A stretch of 64,000 bases of DNA from CAZIUL01 sp964542475 (GTDB lineage: Bacteria; Planctomycetota; B15-G4; CAYZWU01): assembly GCA_964542475.1 (NCBI GenBank), contig CAZIUL010000018.1, positions 1 to 64,000 of the forward strand. Reading direction: 5' to 3'. Positions 16,620-25,636 of this stretch are shown here, piece after piece. The translations under genes and the position numbers were made by a program. Under the pieces are notes generated by a model. That model had not been told where the DNA came from and searched no databases. It worked only from the letters and a program-made list of their open reading frames with translations. Within the stretch, counting starts at the first letter, position 1. Each line of letters opens with the position of its first letter.

Positions 16620-19600
16620 ATGAAACCATCCGCTGCCTTTCGCACCTTCGGCCTGCTGTCGGTTGTATGCCTGACGGTTTTTTTTGACACCGGGACGGAT
16701 GGAAAAATGGAGGGCTCTCCTTTTCCTTGGAGGAGCGCGCGAACTCTTGACAGGGTGGGCATCATCGACATCGAGGACCACTGGCTGAAAATCAAGGGGC
16801 TGGCCCTTTACCTCGAGGACCGGGGCGTCGCTTTTCGCGACCTGACCCGGGATGTCCGGCAGGGAAAGCTGGACCTGGAAGGCCTGGACGCCCTTATCAT
16901 CGGCTCGTTCGCGACCGCGGATCCTGCGGTGCATGAGGGAATCGACAAGAACGCGGGCCTGATCCGTGCCTTTCTGGTGCAAGGCGGTGTGGTTGTTGAG
17001 TTCACCCAGGCCGACCAGGAGCAGGACCTGGTGGGCTGGCTGCCGGACACCCATCAAGCCCGCCGCTGCGACACGGACCACGCGAGCATGTTTCTTGCGA
17101 ACCCCGGGCATCCCCTGTTCACAGCGCGGGCCAACATCGACGGATCGCTTCTGCGCGCCTGCGTTTTGCCGAAACGGCTGCCTGCCTGGGAAACCTTTTC
17201 CGGGCACAAGGGGTTTCGCATCCTGGGCGCCGCGGACAACGAAGGCGCCGGCGCCTTCATCCTGGAGGGGGCGATCGGCAGGGGCCGGGTGCTTCTCTTC
17301 TCCATGACCGCGGACAAGGTTTACACCTCGACCGAGCCGATCCGCAAAAAAGCGGCGCGTGCTCTATTGGACAACGTGATCGCTTACATCGAGGCGCTTC
17401 CGCTTGGCAGGCTGCCCGCGGTGAAGGCGGATGATGTGCTTCCACCGGCCACAATCCGAGCATCCGGGACTGTGTTCGAGGACCTGGACATGGACGGCGA
17501 GCGCGACGCAGGAGAGCCTCCCTTGAGCAACATCCGTGTTTCCAACGGGATCGACATCGCGCTCACTGACGGGTCGGGCCGCTTCAGCCTGGAGATGCCG
17601 CTCTCCAGGACGCGGTGCATATTCCCCGTGATCCCCGACGAATGCGAGCTTCCCGGAAACTTGCCTTACGTCCGCATTCCAGACCGCGAGCAGAACGATG
17701 TAGAGATCGTGTTCGGGCTCATAAAAAGGGAAGACCCTGTGCCGGACAGCTTCACCTTTTTGCAGACAACGGACATCCACGTTGGACGGCTTACGCTATC
17801 GTCTCTGGCTGAGGATGTGATGCAGATCAACCGTATCAGCCCCGCGCCTGACCTTGTGTTCGCCACAGGCGACATCGTGGAGACCGGCACGGTGGTGGAG
17901 CAGTACTGCGGCTACAAGACGGTCATGCGCCGTTTGAAGCATCCGCTCATCAACGTGATCGGCAACCACGACTACAATTCCGGCTCGAACCGCACGCGCA
18001 ACTGGGAAAGGTTTCTCGGACCGCGCTACTTCTCCTTCGATTTTTGCGGGCATCACATGCTATGCCTGGACAGCATCAGCTTCGACAGCCCGCAGCAGGA
18101 GTGGATAGAAAAGGACCTTGCCCTTAAACCCGGCGACAGGCCGGTCCTCGTGTTCCAGCACTACCTTCCCACGGCTGAACAGCTCGATCTGTTCAGCAGG
18201 CACGGGGTTGTGGCTGTCTTCTCCGGCCACTGGCACGGAACGCGCGAGGCGCTTTACAAGGGAGTGATGAACATCAACACGGCCACGCTCCGCTTCGGCG
18301 GCATCGACCGCACGGCCCGCGGCTTCAGGGTGGTGATAGCATCGCCTGACGGTATACGGTTCGACTACCGCGTTGGCGGGCTGGACCGCCACATGGCCGT
18401 TGTCTCCCCCCAGGAAGGGTCCACGGTTCCATGCGGCAAGGTCCCGATAGTGGTGAACTCGTACGACACAGCGCTTCCCCCGCTGGGCGTGAAAGCTGTT
18501 CTGCTCGATCCTGCTGCTGTTGCCGCCGCTTCGCCCGGCGACCAAGCAGCCGGCGAAAAGATGCAAGCTCTCGAGCCGTCCGGCAACTGGTCCTGGTTCG
18601 GCACTACCACCACAAACACTGCAGGTGAGAAGCTACTCCTTGCCGAGGCCACAGACGGGGCGGGACGAACCTGGAAAAAATCCGCGAGCTTCCGGGTGAG
18701 CGACGCGGCCCGGCCCGCGGTGGAGCCGGGCAGCGACTGGCCCATGTTCCGCGGCAACGCGGGGAACACGGGCGTGGCGAGCGATGCGATCAAGGCCCCG
18801 CTCTCGCTCGCGTGGGCGGCGGCTGCCGGCGGCGGGATCAACATCGGCTCGCCGGTTGTGGCTGACGGAAGGGTCTACATCGGCACTCTTTTCATACACG
18901 ACTTCCATGACTGCGGCATAACCTGCATGGACGCGCGCACAGGAGAGCTCCTCTGGCGCGCGGGCACTGACAGCTCGATCAAGCACGCGCCCTGCGCTGC
19001 AGGCGGCCGGGTATTCGCCGCTTCCGTGGCAGGCACCCTGTACGCGTTCGATGCCGCGTCAGGCGAGCCGCTGTGGGAAGCGGAACTCGGCGCGGGCGAT
19101 GCCCAGCGCTGGGACACCTGCGCGCCCAAGTGCGTGGACGGTGTGGTTTACGCGGGAAGGGGAGGGTTCTTCGCTGCCATTGACGCACAAACCGGAATGC
19201 GCATCTGGAAGGTCGCAGAGGCGCTTGATGCGAACTGGTGGCCCAGCATCTACGCATCGCCCGCTGTCGGGGACGAGGGGATCTTTCTTGGATCGGGAAA
19301 AGGGCTGTTTGCCATCGATCGCGCATCAGGAAAGCTGCTCTGGCACGTGAAGGAAAGGGCTGTGTCCCCCGTTCTTTCCGAAGGAAAGCTGTACGCCATG
19401 CTCTCGAATGACGCGGCTGTTCTCGATCCCGCCACAGGGCAGGTGCTTTCGCGGACCGGGGCCGGCTTTGGAGACGAAACCGGTTGCCCGGCAGTGCTGC
19501 CCGGGGAAAACCCGGTTCTCTTCACAGGCGGGGCAGGCGGCGAGATGTCCGCATTCGACCTGACAAGCGGCCTGAAAAGCGGGTCGTTTTGCATCGAAAA

Positions 19601-19856
19601 CGGGATCGCCTCGATGCGCCCCTACCAGCGCGGCGAGCGCACCATCACCTCTTCACCGGCTGTTGCCGGGAACCTTGTGATCTTCGGCGGCAACGACGGG
19701 TACCTTTACCTGCTCGACAGGCACAGCATGACACAGAGGCAGAGGTTCTACATCGGCGCGCCCATCCCGGGCTCCCCCGCAATTTCAGGCAACGCTGTCT
19801 TCATAGGAGCCTACGATGGAAACGTCTACGCGTTCGTCTCGGGCGCAGAGCAGTAG
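16620..19856 (+). CDS. Exported metallophosphoesterase fused to a PQQ-type beta-propeller
   Basis: This 1078-residue protein has at least four parts: a signal-like N terminus; a ThuA/GATase-like domain (about 40-255); a calcineurin N-terminal beta domain (about 280-345, with EDLDMDGERDAGEPPLSNI); and a calcineurin-like phosphoesterase (about 375-560). The metal motifs are TTDIHVG, ATGDIVETG, IGNHDYN, FQHY and FSGHWHG. After a calcineurin C-terminal module (to about 700), residues 720-1078 form a PQQ/WD-like propeller with repeats such as GSPVVADGRVYIGT and TGELLWRAG. All phosphoesterase metal residues appear present. The propeller probably binds a substrate or partner. The spacing to its neighbours (about 140 and 255 bp) does not force an operon. 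Confidence 0.85.
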   Translation: MKPSAAFRTFGLLSVVCLTVFFDTGTDGKMEGSPFPWRSARTLDRVGIIDIEDHWLKIKGLALYLEDRGVAFRDLTRDVRQGKLDLEGLDALIIGSFATADPAVHEGIDKNAGLIRAFLVQGGVVVEFTQADQEQDLVGWLPDTHQARRCDTDHASMFLANPGHPLFTARANIDGSLLRACVLPKRLPAWETFSGHKGFRILGAADNEGAGAFILEGAIGRGRVLLFSMTADKVYTSTEPIRKKAARALLDNVIAYIEALPLGRLPAVKADDVLPPATIRASGTVFEDLDMDGERDAGEPPLSNIRVSNGIDIALTDGSGRFSLEMPLSRTRCIFPVIPDECELPGNLPYVRIPDREQNDVEIVFGLIKREDPVPDSFTFLQTTDIHVGRLTLSSLAEDVMQINRISPAPDLVFATGDIVETGTVVEQYCGYKTVMRRLKHPLINVIGNHDYNSGSNRTRNWERFLGPRYFSFDFCGHHMLCLDSISFDSPQQEWIEKDLALKPGDRPVLVFQHYLPTAEQLDLFSRHGVVAVFSGHWHGTREALYKGVMNINTATLRFGGIDRTARGFRVVIASPDGIRFDYRVGGLDRHMAVVSPQEGSTVPCGKVPIVVNSYDTALPPLGVKAVLLDPAAVAAASPGDQAAGEKMQALEPSGNWSWFGTTTTNTAGEKLLLAEATDGAGRTWKKSASFRVSDAARPAVEPGSDWPMFRGNAGNTGVASDAIKAPLSLAWAAAAGGGINIGSPVVADGRVYIGTLFIHDFHDCGITCMDARTGELLWRAGTDSSIKHAPCAAGGRVFAASVAGTLYAFDAASGEPLWEAELGAGDAQRWDTCAPKCVDGVVYAGRGGFFAAIDAQTGMRIWKVAEALDANWWPSIYASPAVGDEGIFLGSGKGLFAIDRASGKLLWHVKERAVSPVLSEGKLYAMLSNDAAVLDPATGQVLSRTGAGFGDETGCPAVLPGENPVLFTGGAGGEMSAFDLTSGLKSGSFCIENGIASMRPYQRGERTITSSPAVAGNLVIFGGNDGYLYLLDRHSMTQRQRFYIGAPIPGSPAISGNAVFIGAYDGNVYAFVSGAEQ

Positions 19857-20111
19857 GGTCAATCCCCCGTGGTTGTCCTCCCGTTCCCAATCTGGATCGC
19901 GATATGGATAACCGCCTCTTGTGGGAGTTGGCCCATCCGGCATGGTTTCGGTTCCGGCGCCGCGCGTGAGCCGGACAAGCTCGTTGATACGGTTCAGGAT
20001 AAAGAAAAATGGGAGCGGGGGGCGGACAGTGCAGGCGCTCCTGAACAGAGCAGCCTGGTGCAGGACAAGGAGCAGGCGGTTTCGCGGGTGATGGTGAAAA
20101 AGGAGGACGAG

Positions 20112-21596
20112 ATGGTTCCCCTGGCAGAGTTCTACCACGGAGGCAGCTCCTATCCGGCCCTGACGCGCCTTTCAGGAGCTACCTGGAGGATGCGTCCGGC
20201 CGAATACAAGAGGTACAGGGACAAACCCGAAACGCCCCTTCCAAAGGCAGGATCCGGCAACGGAACGACCGTGATTGATGCGGGCGCTGCCTGGCGCGCC
20301 GGATGCCGCCGGATGGCTGTATCGTCCATGACGCTCGCCGAGCTTTCGACCCTTCTTCATCACACGCAGGGAATCACCGGGAGAGCCGGAACGCTGGATC
20401 TCAGGTCAGCGCCGTCCGCGGGCGCGCTCTATCCTGTGGACATCTACGTTGCAGCCGGCCGGGTGCAGGGGATCGAGGCCGGGCTTTATCACTTCAATGT
20501 GAAGGCGAACAGCCTGGTCAGGCTGAAGCAGGGCTCGCAGTTCGAGCGGATCGAGGCCGTGGCCGGCTGCCCGCACCTGTACCAGCCTGCCGCTGCAACG
20601 ATCATCTTCAGCGTCACCTTCGGCCGCACGGGCTTCAAATACAAGGAGCGTGCCTACCGCTACGTCAACATGGACACGGGACACGCCGCCTTCAACCTGG
20701 CGCTCTGCGCCGCGTCGGTCTGGTATGCCGCGCCCATGGTTGCGCGCTTCGATGACGAGGGCCTGAACGAGCTGCTCGGGGTGGATGTAGAAAAGGAGGC
20801 AGCGCTTTTGCTCGTGCCGCTGGGACGCGCGGCCGGGGGAGACGGAGATGACGGCTTTGCGGAACCACGGTTCACAACTGCTTTCCTGGAGGAACCTGCC
20901 GATGGGGAGCTGGACTGTATTGATCTGATTCACCGCGGCACCGGGCTCGCCCGGACAGAAGGGTGGAGCAGCCTGCCCGTTCACCCCGGCCAACACCGCG
21001 ATCAAGGGGAAAAGGAGAGCGTTGCCCTGCCCATGCCAACAGCGGGAAAGGCTCTCTTCGAGGCGATCAAGGAAAGGCGATCCACGAGAAGTTACACGCA
21101 GGAGCCCATGGAAGCCGCGGAGCTCTCTGCTCTCTGCGTAGCAGCCCGTGGCACGTCCGAGGGCGGAGGAAGAGATCCTTTTCTGTCCTTCTCAGCGCCC
21201 CTCAACCTCTACGTGGTGGTGAGGGACGTGAAAAGAACCGCGCCCGGTGTTTATCTTTTTGATCCAGCGAACCGCTCGCTCGTTCTCCTGAAACAAGGCG
21301 ATTTTTCCGGCCAGTGCAGGAGTGCCTGCCTCAACCAGGATTTCTGCGCCACGGCGGACGCGCTCTTTGTCAAGACAATGAACTGGAACTCCCTGCCCCT
21401 GCCTGACGGGGATAGAGGCTACCGCTACGCCTGCCTCCGAGCGGGCATGATGGGCGAGGGTCTCTACCTGCAGGCCACGGCCCTGGGCATGGGTGTCTGC
21501 GGGGTCGGCGCCTTCATGGATGGCGATGTGGCGGAAATCGTGGGCTGCGACCGCGCGAAAGAGGCTGTTCTCTACGCTACAGCCGTGGGAAAGTGA
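20112..21596 (+). CDS. Tandem SagB-type dehydrogenase (two nitroreductase-like domains)
   Basis: The 494-residue protein has an N-terminal SagB lead-in (YHGGSSY...RPAEYKRY) and two nitroreductase-type FMN domains, about residues 55-270 (SAPSAGALYPVDIYV) and 310-490 (ERRSTRSYTQEPM). The start is ATG 20112, with AGGAGG 5 bp upstream; the longer ORF from 19869 begins with unlikely sequence. SagB proteins oxidise thiazolines and oxazolines in TOMM peptides, but no YcaO cyclodehydratase or precursor peptide lies in the window, so a stand-alone redox role is more likely. The second domain lacks the full SagB active-site context. The next gene starts 23 bp after its stop, so they may be co-transcribed. 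Confidence 0.8.
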   Translation: MVPLAEFYHGGSSYPALTRLSGATWRMRPAEYKRYRDKPETPLPKAGSGNGTTVIDAGAAWRAGCRRMAVSSMTLAELSTLLHHTQGITGRAGTLDLRSAPSAGALYPVDIYVAAGRVQGIEAGLYHFNVKANSLVRLKQGSQFERIEAVAGCPHLYQPAAATIIFSVTFGRTGFKYKERAYRYVNMDTGHAAFNLALCAASVWYAAPMVARFDDEGLNELLGVDVEKEAALLLVPLGRAAGGDGDDGFAEPRFTTAFLEEPADGELDCIDLIHRGTGLARTEGWSSLPVHPGQHRDQGEKESVALPMPTAGKALFEAIKERRSTRSYTQEPMEAAELSALCVAARGTSEGGGRDPFLSFSAPLNLYVVVRDVKRTAPGVYLFDPANRSLVLLKQGDFSGQCRSACLNQDFCATADALFVKTMNWNSLPLPDGDRGYRYACLRAGMMGEGLYLQATALGMGVCGVGAFMDGDVAEIVGCDRAKEAVLYATAVGK

Positions 21597-21619
21597 CAAA
21601 AAAAACAGAGGGAAACAAG

Positions 21620-22990
21620 ATGAAGCAAGACAAACAGGACATAATAGTGATCGTTTCCGATTCGCTGCGGCAGGATCACGTGAGTTATTACGGGGGCGGG
21701 GAAAGCCCGGTGCGCACACCGAACATCGACGGACTGCTTGAGGATTCGGTGGTGTTCGACAACATGTACCCGGAAGGATTGCCCACCATACCGGTTCGCA
21801 CCGAATGGGCGACCGGAGCGGGCACGCTTGCGGGGCGCTCCTGGCAGCCGCTGTCGAGCACGGATGTGACCTGTTCCGAGATACTGCTGCGCGAGGGTTA
21901 CATCACGGCGATGATCACGGATGTGTACCACTACTTCAAGCCCGGCCAGAACTTCCACCGCGGATATCACGAATGGCATTGGATCCGCGGCCAGGAGTAC
22001 GATGCCTGTCGCGCGGCGCCGCCTGTGAAGCGCCGGGTCGAGGATTACTGGAAGGACTCGTTCCCCGAATACTGGCGCGAGATGCTGCGCATAGTCTGCA
22101 GCAACCTCGACAACGCGCGACAGGCGGAGGATTTCCCCTGTTTTGTTACGTTCGAGCGCGCTTCTGATTGGATCCGGTGCAACAAGGGGCGAACAGAGCC
22201 GCTGTTCTTGTGGGTGGAGACATTCGATCCTCATGAGCCCTGGACACCGCCTGTGGAGTTCGACCTTTACAAGCCGCACAACTACTCGGGAAAGGATTTC
22301 ATCCTGCCGCCGGGAGGAGACGCGTCGAAACACTTCAGCCCCGAGGAGATCAGCCGCATCCGATCGCTTTACGCGGGCGAGGTGGGTTACGTGGATGCAA
22401 TGGTCGGGGAATTTCTGAAGACCGTTAAAGATGCCGGTCGCTACGACGACAGCCTGATCCTGTTCCTGTCGGACCACGGGCATCCGCTTGCCGAACACGG
22501 GAAGTTCCTGAAAGGGCCGGATCGGCTGTACTCGGAGCTTCTGAAGGTTCCGTTCGCTTTCAAGATGCCGGGAGGCGCTCATTCGGGACAGCGCGTCCAG
22601 GGGCTTGCCCAGTTTCCTGACGTGCTCCCGACCCTGCTCGATGCGGTCGGGCTTGCGTACAACAACGCGGCTCTTCAGGGACACTCGCTTCTCCCGCTGG
22701 CAAGGGGTGACGTGGCCAAGGTCAGGGACGCAACCATATCCGGATTCCACTCCGGGGCTGACCGGTGCATCCGCGATGAAACGTGGAGCCTTGTGCTGCG
22801 GCCGGACGATGTGCCTGACGAGCTCTATAACCTCAAGAGCGACCCGAAGGAGCGGCAAAACGTGATCGATGATTACCACGGCGAGGCTGTGCGCCTTGCC
22901 GGATCGTTCGGACGCATCTACGCTGTCAACAAGCGCAGCATCAAGGGCCTGCAGGGCAGGTTCGAGGTGGAGCACACGGCAGTTGACTGA
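21620..22990 (+). CDS. Sulfatase-fold enzyme, cytosolic type
   Basis: The protein has 456 residues from ATG 21620, chosen because AGAGGG lies upstream; a GTG at 21593 overlapping the previous stop is possible. Metal motifs are VSDSLRQDHVSYYG and LSDHGHPLAEHG. The catalytic segment is GLPTIPVRTEWATG: Thr takes the formylglycine position but the Arg is kept, as in the LPTIP(x)R subgroup of bacterial sulfatase homologues. There is no signal peptide. Substrate unknown; phospho- or sulfo-ester hydrolysis or transfer are both possible. It is close to the SagB-type gene (23 bp). A hairpin without T tract (GTTGACTG/CAGTCGAC, 22982-23001) overlaps the stop. Confidence 0.8.
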   Translation: MKQDKQDIIVIVSDSLRQDHVSYYGGGESPVRTPNIDGLLEDSVVFDNMYPEGLPTIPVRTEWATGAGTLAGRSWQPLSSTDVTCSEILLREGYITAMITDVYHYFKPGQNFHRGYHEWHWIRGQEYDACRAAPPVKRRVEDYWKDSFPEYWREMLRIVCSNLDNARQAEDFPCFVTFERASDWIRCNKGRTEPLFLWVETFDPHEPWTPPVEFDLYKPHNYSGKDFILPPGGDASKHFSPEEISRIRSLYAGEVGYVDAMVGEFLKTVKDAGRYDDSLILFLSDHGHPLAEHGKFLKGPDRLYSELLKVPFAFKMPGGAHSGQRVQGLAQFPDVLPTLLDAVGLAYNNAALQGHSLLPLARGDVAKVRDATISGFHSGADRCIRDETWSLVLRPDDVPDELYNLKSDPKERQNVIDDYHGEAVRLAGSFGRIYAVNKRSIKGLQGRFEVEHTAVD

Positions 22991-23020
22991 AAACAGTCGA
23001 CACTCAGGACGGACTTCGCA

Positions 23021-23152
23021 AGTTCAACAATGGAGGACGCCGCAGCGGTTGGCGCCGGATCCGTAGGGGTGAAAAACCTTTCGCCCTATGCCGAAATCGG
23101 ATAGATCAATGTAAGCCGATCATGAGGCGACAAGAGCCAGCCGCCTTCCAGG
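23021..23152. repeat. Degenerate hairpin repeat plus 3' arm
   Basis: GTTCAACAATGGAGGACGCC with GGCGCCGG downstream is a decayed copy of the hairpin repeat. At 23106-23152 a second block (ATCAATGTAAGCCGATC then GAGGCGACAAGAG and CCGCCTTCCAGG) repeats, with changes, at 24197-24241. The two blocks flank the gene at 23193. Confidence 0.6.
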
Positions 23153-23192
23153 CCGGATGCGTTGTGGGTATATTGGTTGGAGGAGACGCGAG

Positions 23193-24155
23193 ATGTGCAT
23201 GAAGATCGTTGCCCTGTTACTCTTCTGCCTCGCTGCACCGACTGCATGTGTTTTCAGCGGGAAAACAGCGGTGAATGGAAACGAAGGAGATAGTCCGTGG
23301 GTTGTGGTGCTCGGTATTGCCCAGGACGGAGGGGTTCCCCAGGCGGGTGTCAAGAAGCACAAGGGATGGGATGACCCGCGTTTCAGGCGGATGGTCGTGT
23401 GCCTGGCTGTTGTGGATCCTGTCACGCGCGAGCGCTGGCTCATCGACGCGACCCCCGACTTCAAGGAACAGCTTCACCGTTTGGATGAGCTCTTCCCGGC
23501 CAAGGGCAAGCCAGGGCTGGACGGGATCTTTCTCACGCACGCTCACATGGGGCACTACACCGGCCTGATGCACCTCGGGCACGAAGCAATGGGCTCGCGC
23601 GAGGTGCCTGTTCATGCCATGCCGCGCATGAGGAAATACCTGAGCGACAACGGCCCGTGGAGCCAGCTCGTCCGCTACAAGAACATCGTTCTCGAGCCGC
23701 TCGAGGACAGAAAAACCGTTGTGCTGAACAGCCGCCTGAAAATCACGCCCTTTATCGTGCCTCACCGCCAGGAGTACTCCGAGGTCGTGGGCTTCAGGGT
23801 CGAAGGTCCGTCCCGTTCCGTGCTTTTCATCCCTGACATCGACAGTTGGGAGGATTGGGACGATATGGGCATTCTTGTGGAAAACGAGATCGCCCGTGTG
23901 GATGTCGCTTACCTCGACGGCACATTCTTTTCCAGGGACGAGCTGCCCGGCCGCGACATCTCGTCGTTCCCCCATCCCCTGATCACGCACAGCATGGAGA
24001 GGTTCGGCGCGCTTCCTGAAGCGATGCGTGCAAAGGTGCGGTTCATACATCTCAACCACACCAATCCCGCGCTGGATCCCGGCGGCGATGCGCGTGTAAC
24101 AATCGAGGAGAGCGGCTTCAGCGTGGCAAAAGAGATGGAACGGGTTGTTCTTTGA
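23193..24155 (+). CDS. Exported PqqB-like metallo-beta-lactamase-fold hydrolase
   Basis: The 320-residue protein starts at ATG 23193 (GGAGGAG 7 bp upstream) with a signal peptide (KIVALLLFCLAAPTAC; weak lipobox, so possibly a lipoprotein). The MBL fold shows as VVVLGIAQDGG near 40, the metal motif THAHMGHYTG near 128 (Gly replaces the usual Asp of HxHxDH, as in PqqB relatives), PHRQEYSE, and a C-terminal HLNHTNP. The organisation follows PqqB-type hydrolases rather than glyoxalases or RNases. PQQ synthesis genes are not present, so a PQQ role is not supported. The gene is flanked on both sides by members of one repeat family. Confidence 0.78.
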   Translation: MCMKIVALLLFCLAAPTACVFSGKTAVNGNEGDSPWVVVLGIAQDGGVPQAGVKKHKGWDDPRFRRMVVCLAVVDPVTRERWLIDATPDFKEQLHRLDELFPAKGKPGLDGIFLTHAHMGHYTGLMHLGHEAMGSREVPVHAMPRMRKYLSDNGPWSQLVRYKNIVLEPLEDRKTVVLNSRLKITPFIVPHRQEYSEVVGFRVEGPSRSVLFIPDIDSWEDWDDMGILVENEIARVDVAYLDGTFFSRDELPGRDISSFPHPLITHSMERFGALPEAMRAKVRFIHLNHTNPALDPGGDARVTIEESGFSVAKEMERVVL

Positions 24156-24182
24156 TACCATCAATATCCGATTGCAACAGCC

Positions 24183-24415
24183 GGAGGGCGAAAAAATCAA
24201 TGTAAACCGATCGTGGCGGCAAGAGACTGCCGCCCTCCAGGAACGGGATTGCGCCGGTTAAACAATGGAGGGCGCCGCTCCGTCGGCGCCGGAAACGAAG
24301 AGGCGGCAAGAGACTGCCGCCCTCCAGGAACGGGATTGCGCCGGTTAAACAATGGAGGGCGCCGCTCCGTCGGCGCCGGAAACGAAGAGGCGGCAAGAGA
24401 CTGCCGCCCTCCAGA
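24183..24415. repeat. 87-bp tandem array of the hairpin repeat
   Basis: GGCGGCAAGAGACTGCCGCC starts at 24215, 24302 and 24389, a period of exactly 87 bp (29 codons). Each unit has two hairpins: GGCGGCA/TGCCGCC, and GGCGCCG/CGGCGCC around CTCCGT next to the GGAGGGC box. A reading frame stays open through the array (repeat NNGGRRSVGAGNEEAARDC), but it has no ribosome site or domain and I treat it as noncoding. Confidence 0.85.
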
Positions 24416-24544
24416 AGAATCGGGATCGAAGTCGAATGGAGGAGTCGCCGCGGGCTACCCTCTTTTTTAATACAGACCTTGAAATGCCCGACCTTTTCGT
24501 TATCTAAAACACTGCCGTGAACTTGAAAGCTCTGAGAGCTATCC

Positions 24545-24736
24545 TTTGTCAAGCCCGCTTATTTCATACTCTTCGTAGCGAGGTAGCTGTAAACTGTGTT
24601 GTGGCAAGGCGCATGTCAGGAGACGACCGCAGGCCTGTTCCTACAGGTTGAGGATCGTCTCCTGGCATGAAACGAAGGCACAGCGCAGTTTACGGTGCCG
24701 CAGCAGAAGAGGATGAAATATGCGGGCAAGCAAGCA
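24545..24736. repeat. Long inverted-repeat element, full copy 1
   Basis: Left arm begins GCCCGCTTATTTCATACTC and ends CAGGCCTGT; the right arm begins ACAGGTTGAGGATCGTC and ends GATGAAATATGCGGGC. The arms are about 85 bp, roughly three-quarters complementary, with a 5-base centre. Another full copy in opposite orientation is at 63015-63191. Fragments are at 31768, 34194 and 48009. The right end runs up to the sulfotransferase gene. Confidence 0.85.
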
Positions 24737-24751
24737 CTGAAAAGAGTCGTC

Positions 24752-25570
24752 ATGCTCGTGGACCGCCCCATCTTCATTGTCGGCCCGCCTCGGAGCGGCA
24801 CCTCGCTGCTGTACAGCTGCCTGGGCACCCATCCGGACGTTGGCTACTTCAACCGGGCGAACCGGAAATATCTCAACTATCCCCGCCTGGCCTATTTCCT
24901 CACCCGCCTCAAGCTATATGGAGACAGGCCTCGTGAATCCCACTCCATCTGGGAGCGGTTCTACAGGGGTAAAGACGATGTGATGACCGCCGAACATGCC
25001 GATCCCCGAATGAAGGCGTGGTACGATGAATTCATCACGCGGGTGCTGAAGGTGCGGGGCACCACGCGGCTCGCAGCCAAGATTCCGTCCTTTTCCATGC
25101 GCATCCCCTGGCTCGAAGCCCTCTTCCCGGACGCTCTGTTCGTGGTGGCCCATCGCGACTGGCGGGCAACCATCGGCTCCACAGTGATCAAACGAGCGCA
25201 AGCGGCCTGGTTCGGCGTCATGCCCCCCGGCTGGAGAGACCATGTTGACGATCCCCCGGCGCTGGGCGCGGCATGGATGTTCCGGAAATCACATGAACGG
25301 ATTCAAGCTGAGGAGGAAAAACGTCCCAACCGGTTCTTGCGGGTCTGGTATGAGGATCTCTGCAAGGATCCTGTCCCGGTCATGGAACGGACCGCGGCAT
25401 TCTGCGGTCTAAGCTGGACTCCGGAAGCCGTGGCAGCCCTTCCCAATTACATCCGCCCGGCATCGGACAAGTGGAAACGGACGGGCGTGCCATCTCCCGA
25501 GATGATCCAGGAGATCCGAAAGATCCACGGATCCTACCTGGCGAACCACGAATACCCTTGCGGGTTCTGA
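24752..25570 (+). CDS. Sulfotransferase-family protein
   Basis: The 272-residue protein (from ATG 24752) matches PAPS-dependent sulfotransferases: a 5'-phosphosulfate loop FIVGPPRSGTSLLYSC at residues 7-22, a 3'-phosphate site around VVAHRDWRATIGS, and a later VWYEDLCKDP segment. A longer ORF starts at GTG 24695, but those codons belong to the right arm of the long inverted repeat, so the later Met is preferred. It would transfer sulfate from PAPS to a glycan, lipid or other hydroxyl acceptor. No PAPS synthesis gene is in the window. Confidence 0.82.
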   Translation: MLVDRPIFIVGPPRSGTSLLYSCLGTHPDVGYFNRANRKYLNYPRLAYFLTRLKLYGDRPRESHSIWERFYRGKDDVMTAEHADPRMKAWYDEFITRVLKVRGTTRLAAKIPSFSMRIPWLEALFPDALFVVAHRDWRATIGSTVIKRAQAAWFGVMPPGWRDHVDDPPALGAAWMFRKSHERIQAEEEKRPNRFLRVWYEDLCKDPVPVMERTAAFCGLSWTPEAVAALPNYIRPASDKWKRTGVPSPEMIQEIRKIHGSYLANHEYPCGF

Positions 25571-25636
25571 ACCGCATCTTTTGTCCTCATCTGTTACAGC
25601 GCGGTTTCCGAAGAGGATAGAGAGGGATAACACTTC

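Noticed and set aside
20112..21596. Thiazole/oxazole-modified peptide cluster
   Set aside because: Only the SagB-type protein is present; no YcaO, precursor peptide or transporter is seen.
23193..24155. PQQ biosynthesis gene
   Set aside because: The fold is PqqB-like, but the protein is exported and no other pqq gene is present.
24213..24470. ORF with 29-residue tandem repeats
   Set aside because: It is the translation of the 87-bp noncoding array, with no ribosome site and no recognisable fold. Open frames follow from a period divisible by three and the absence of a stop in the unit.
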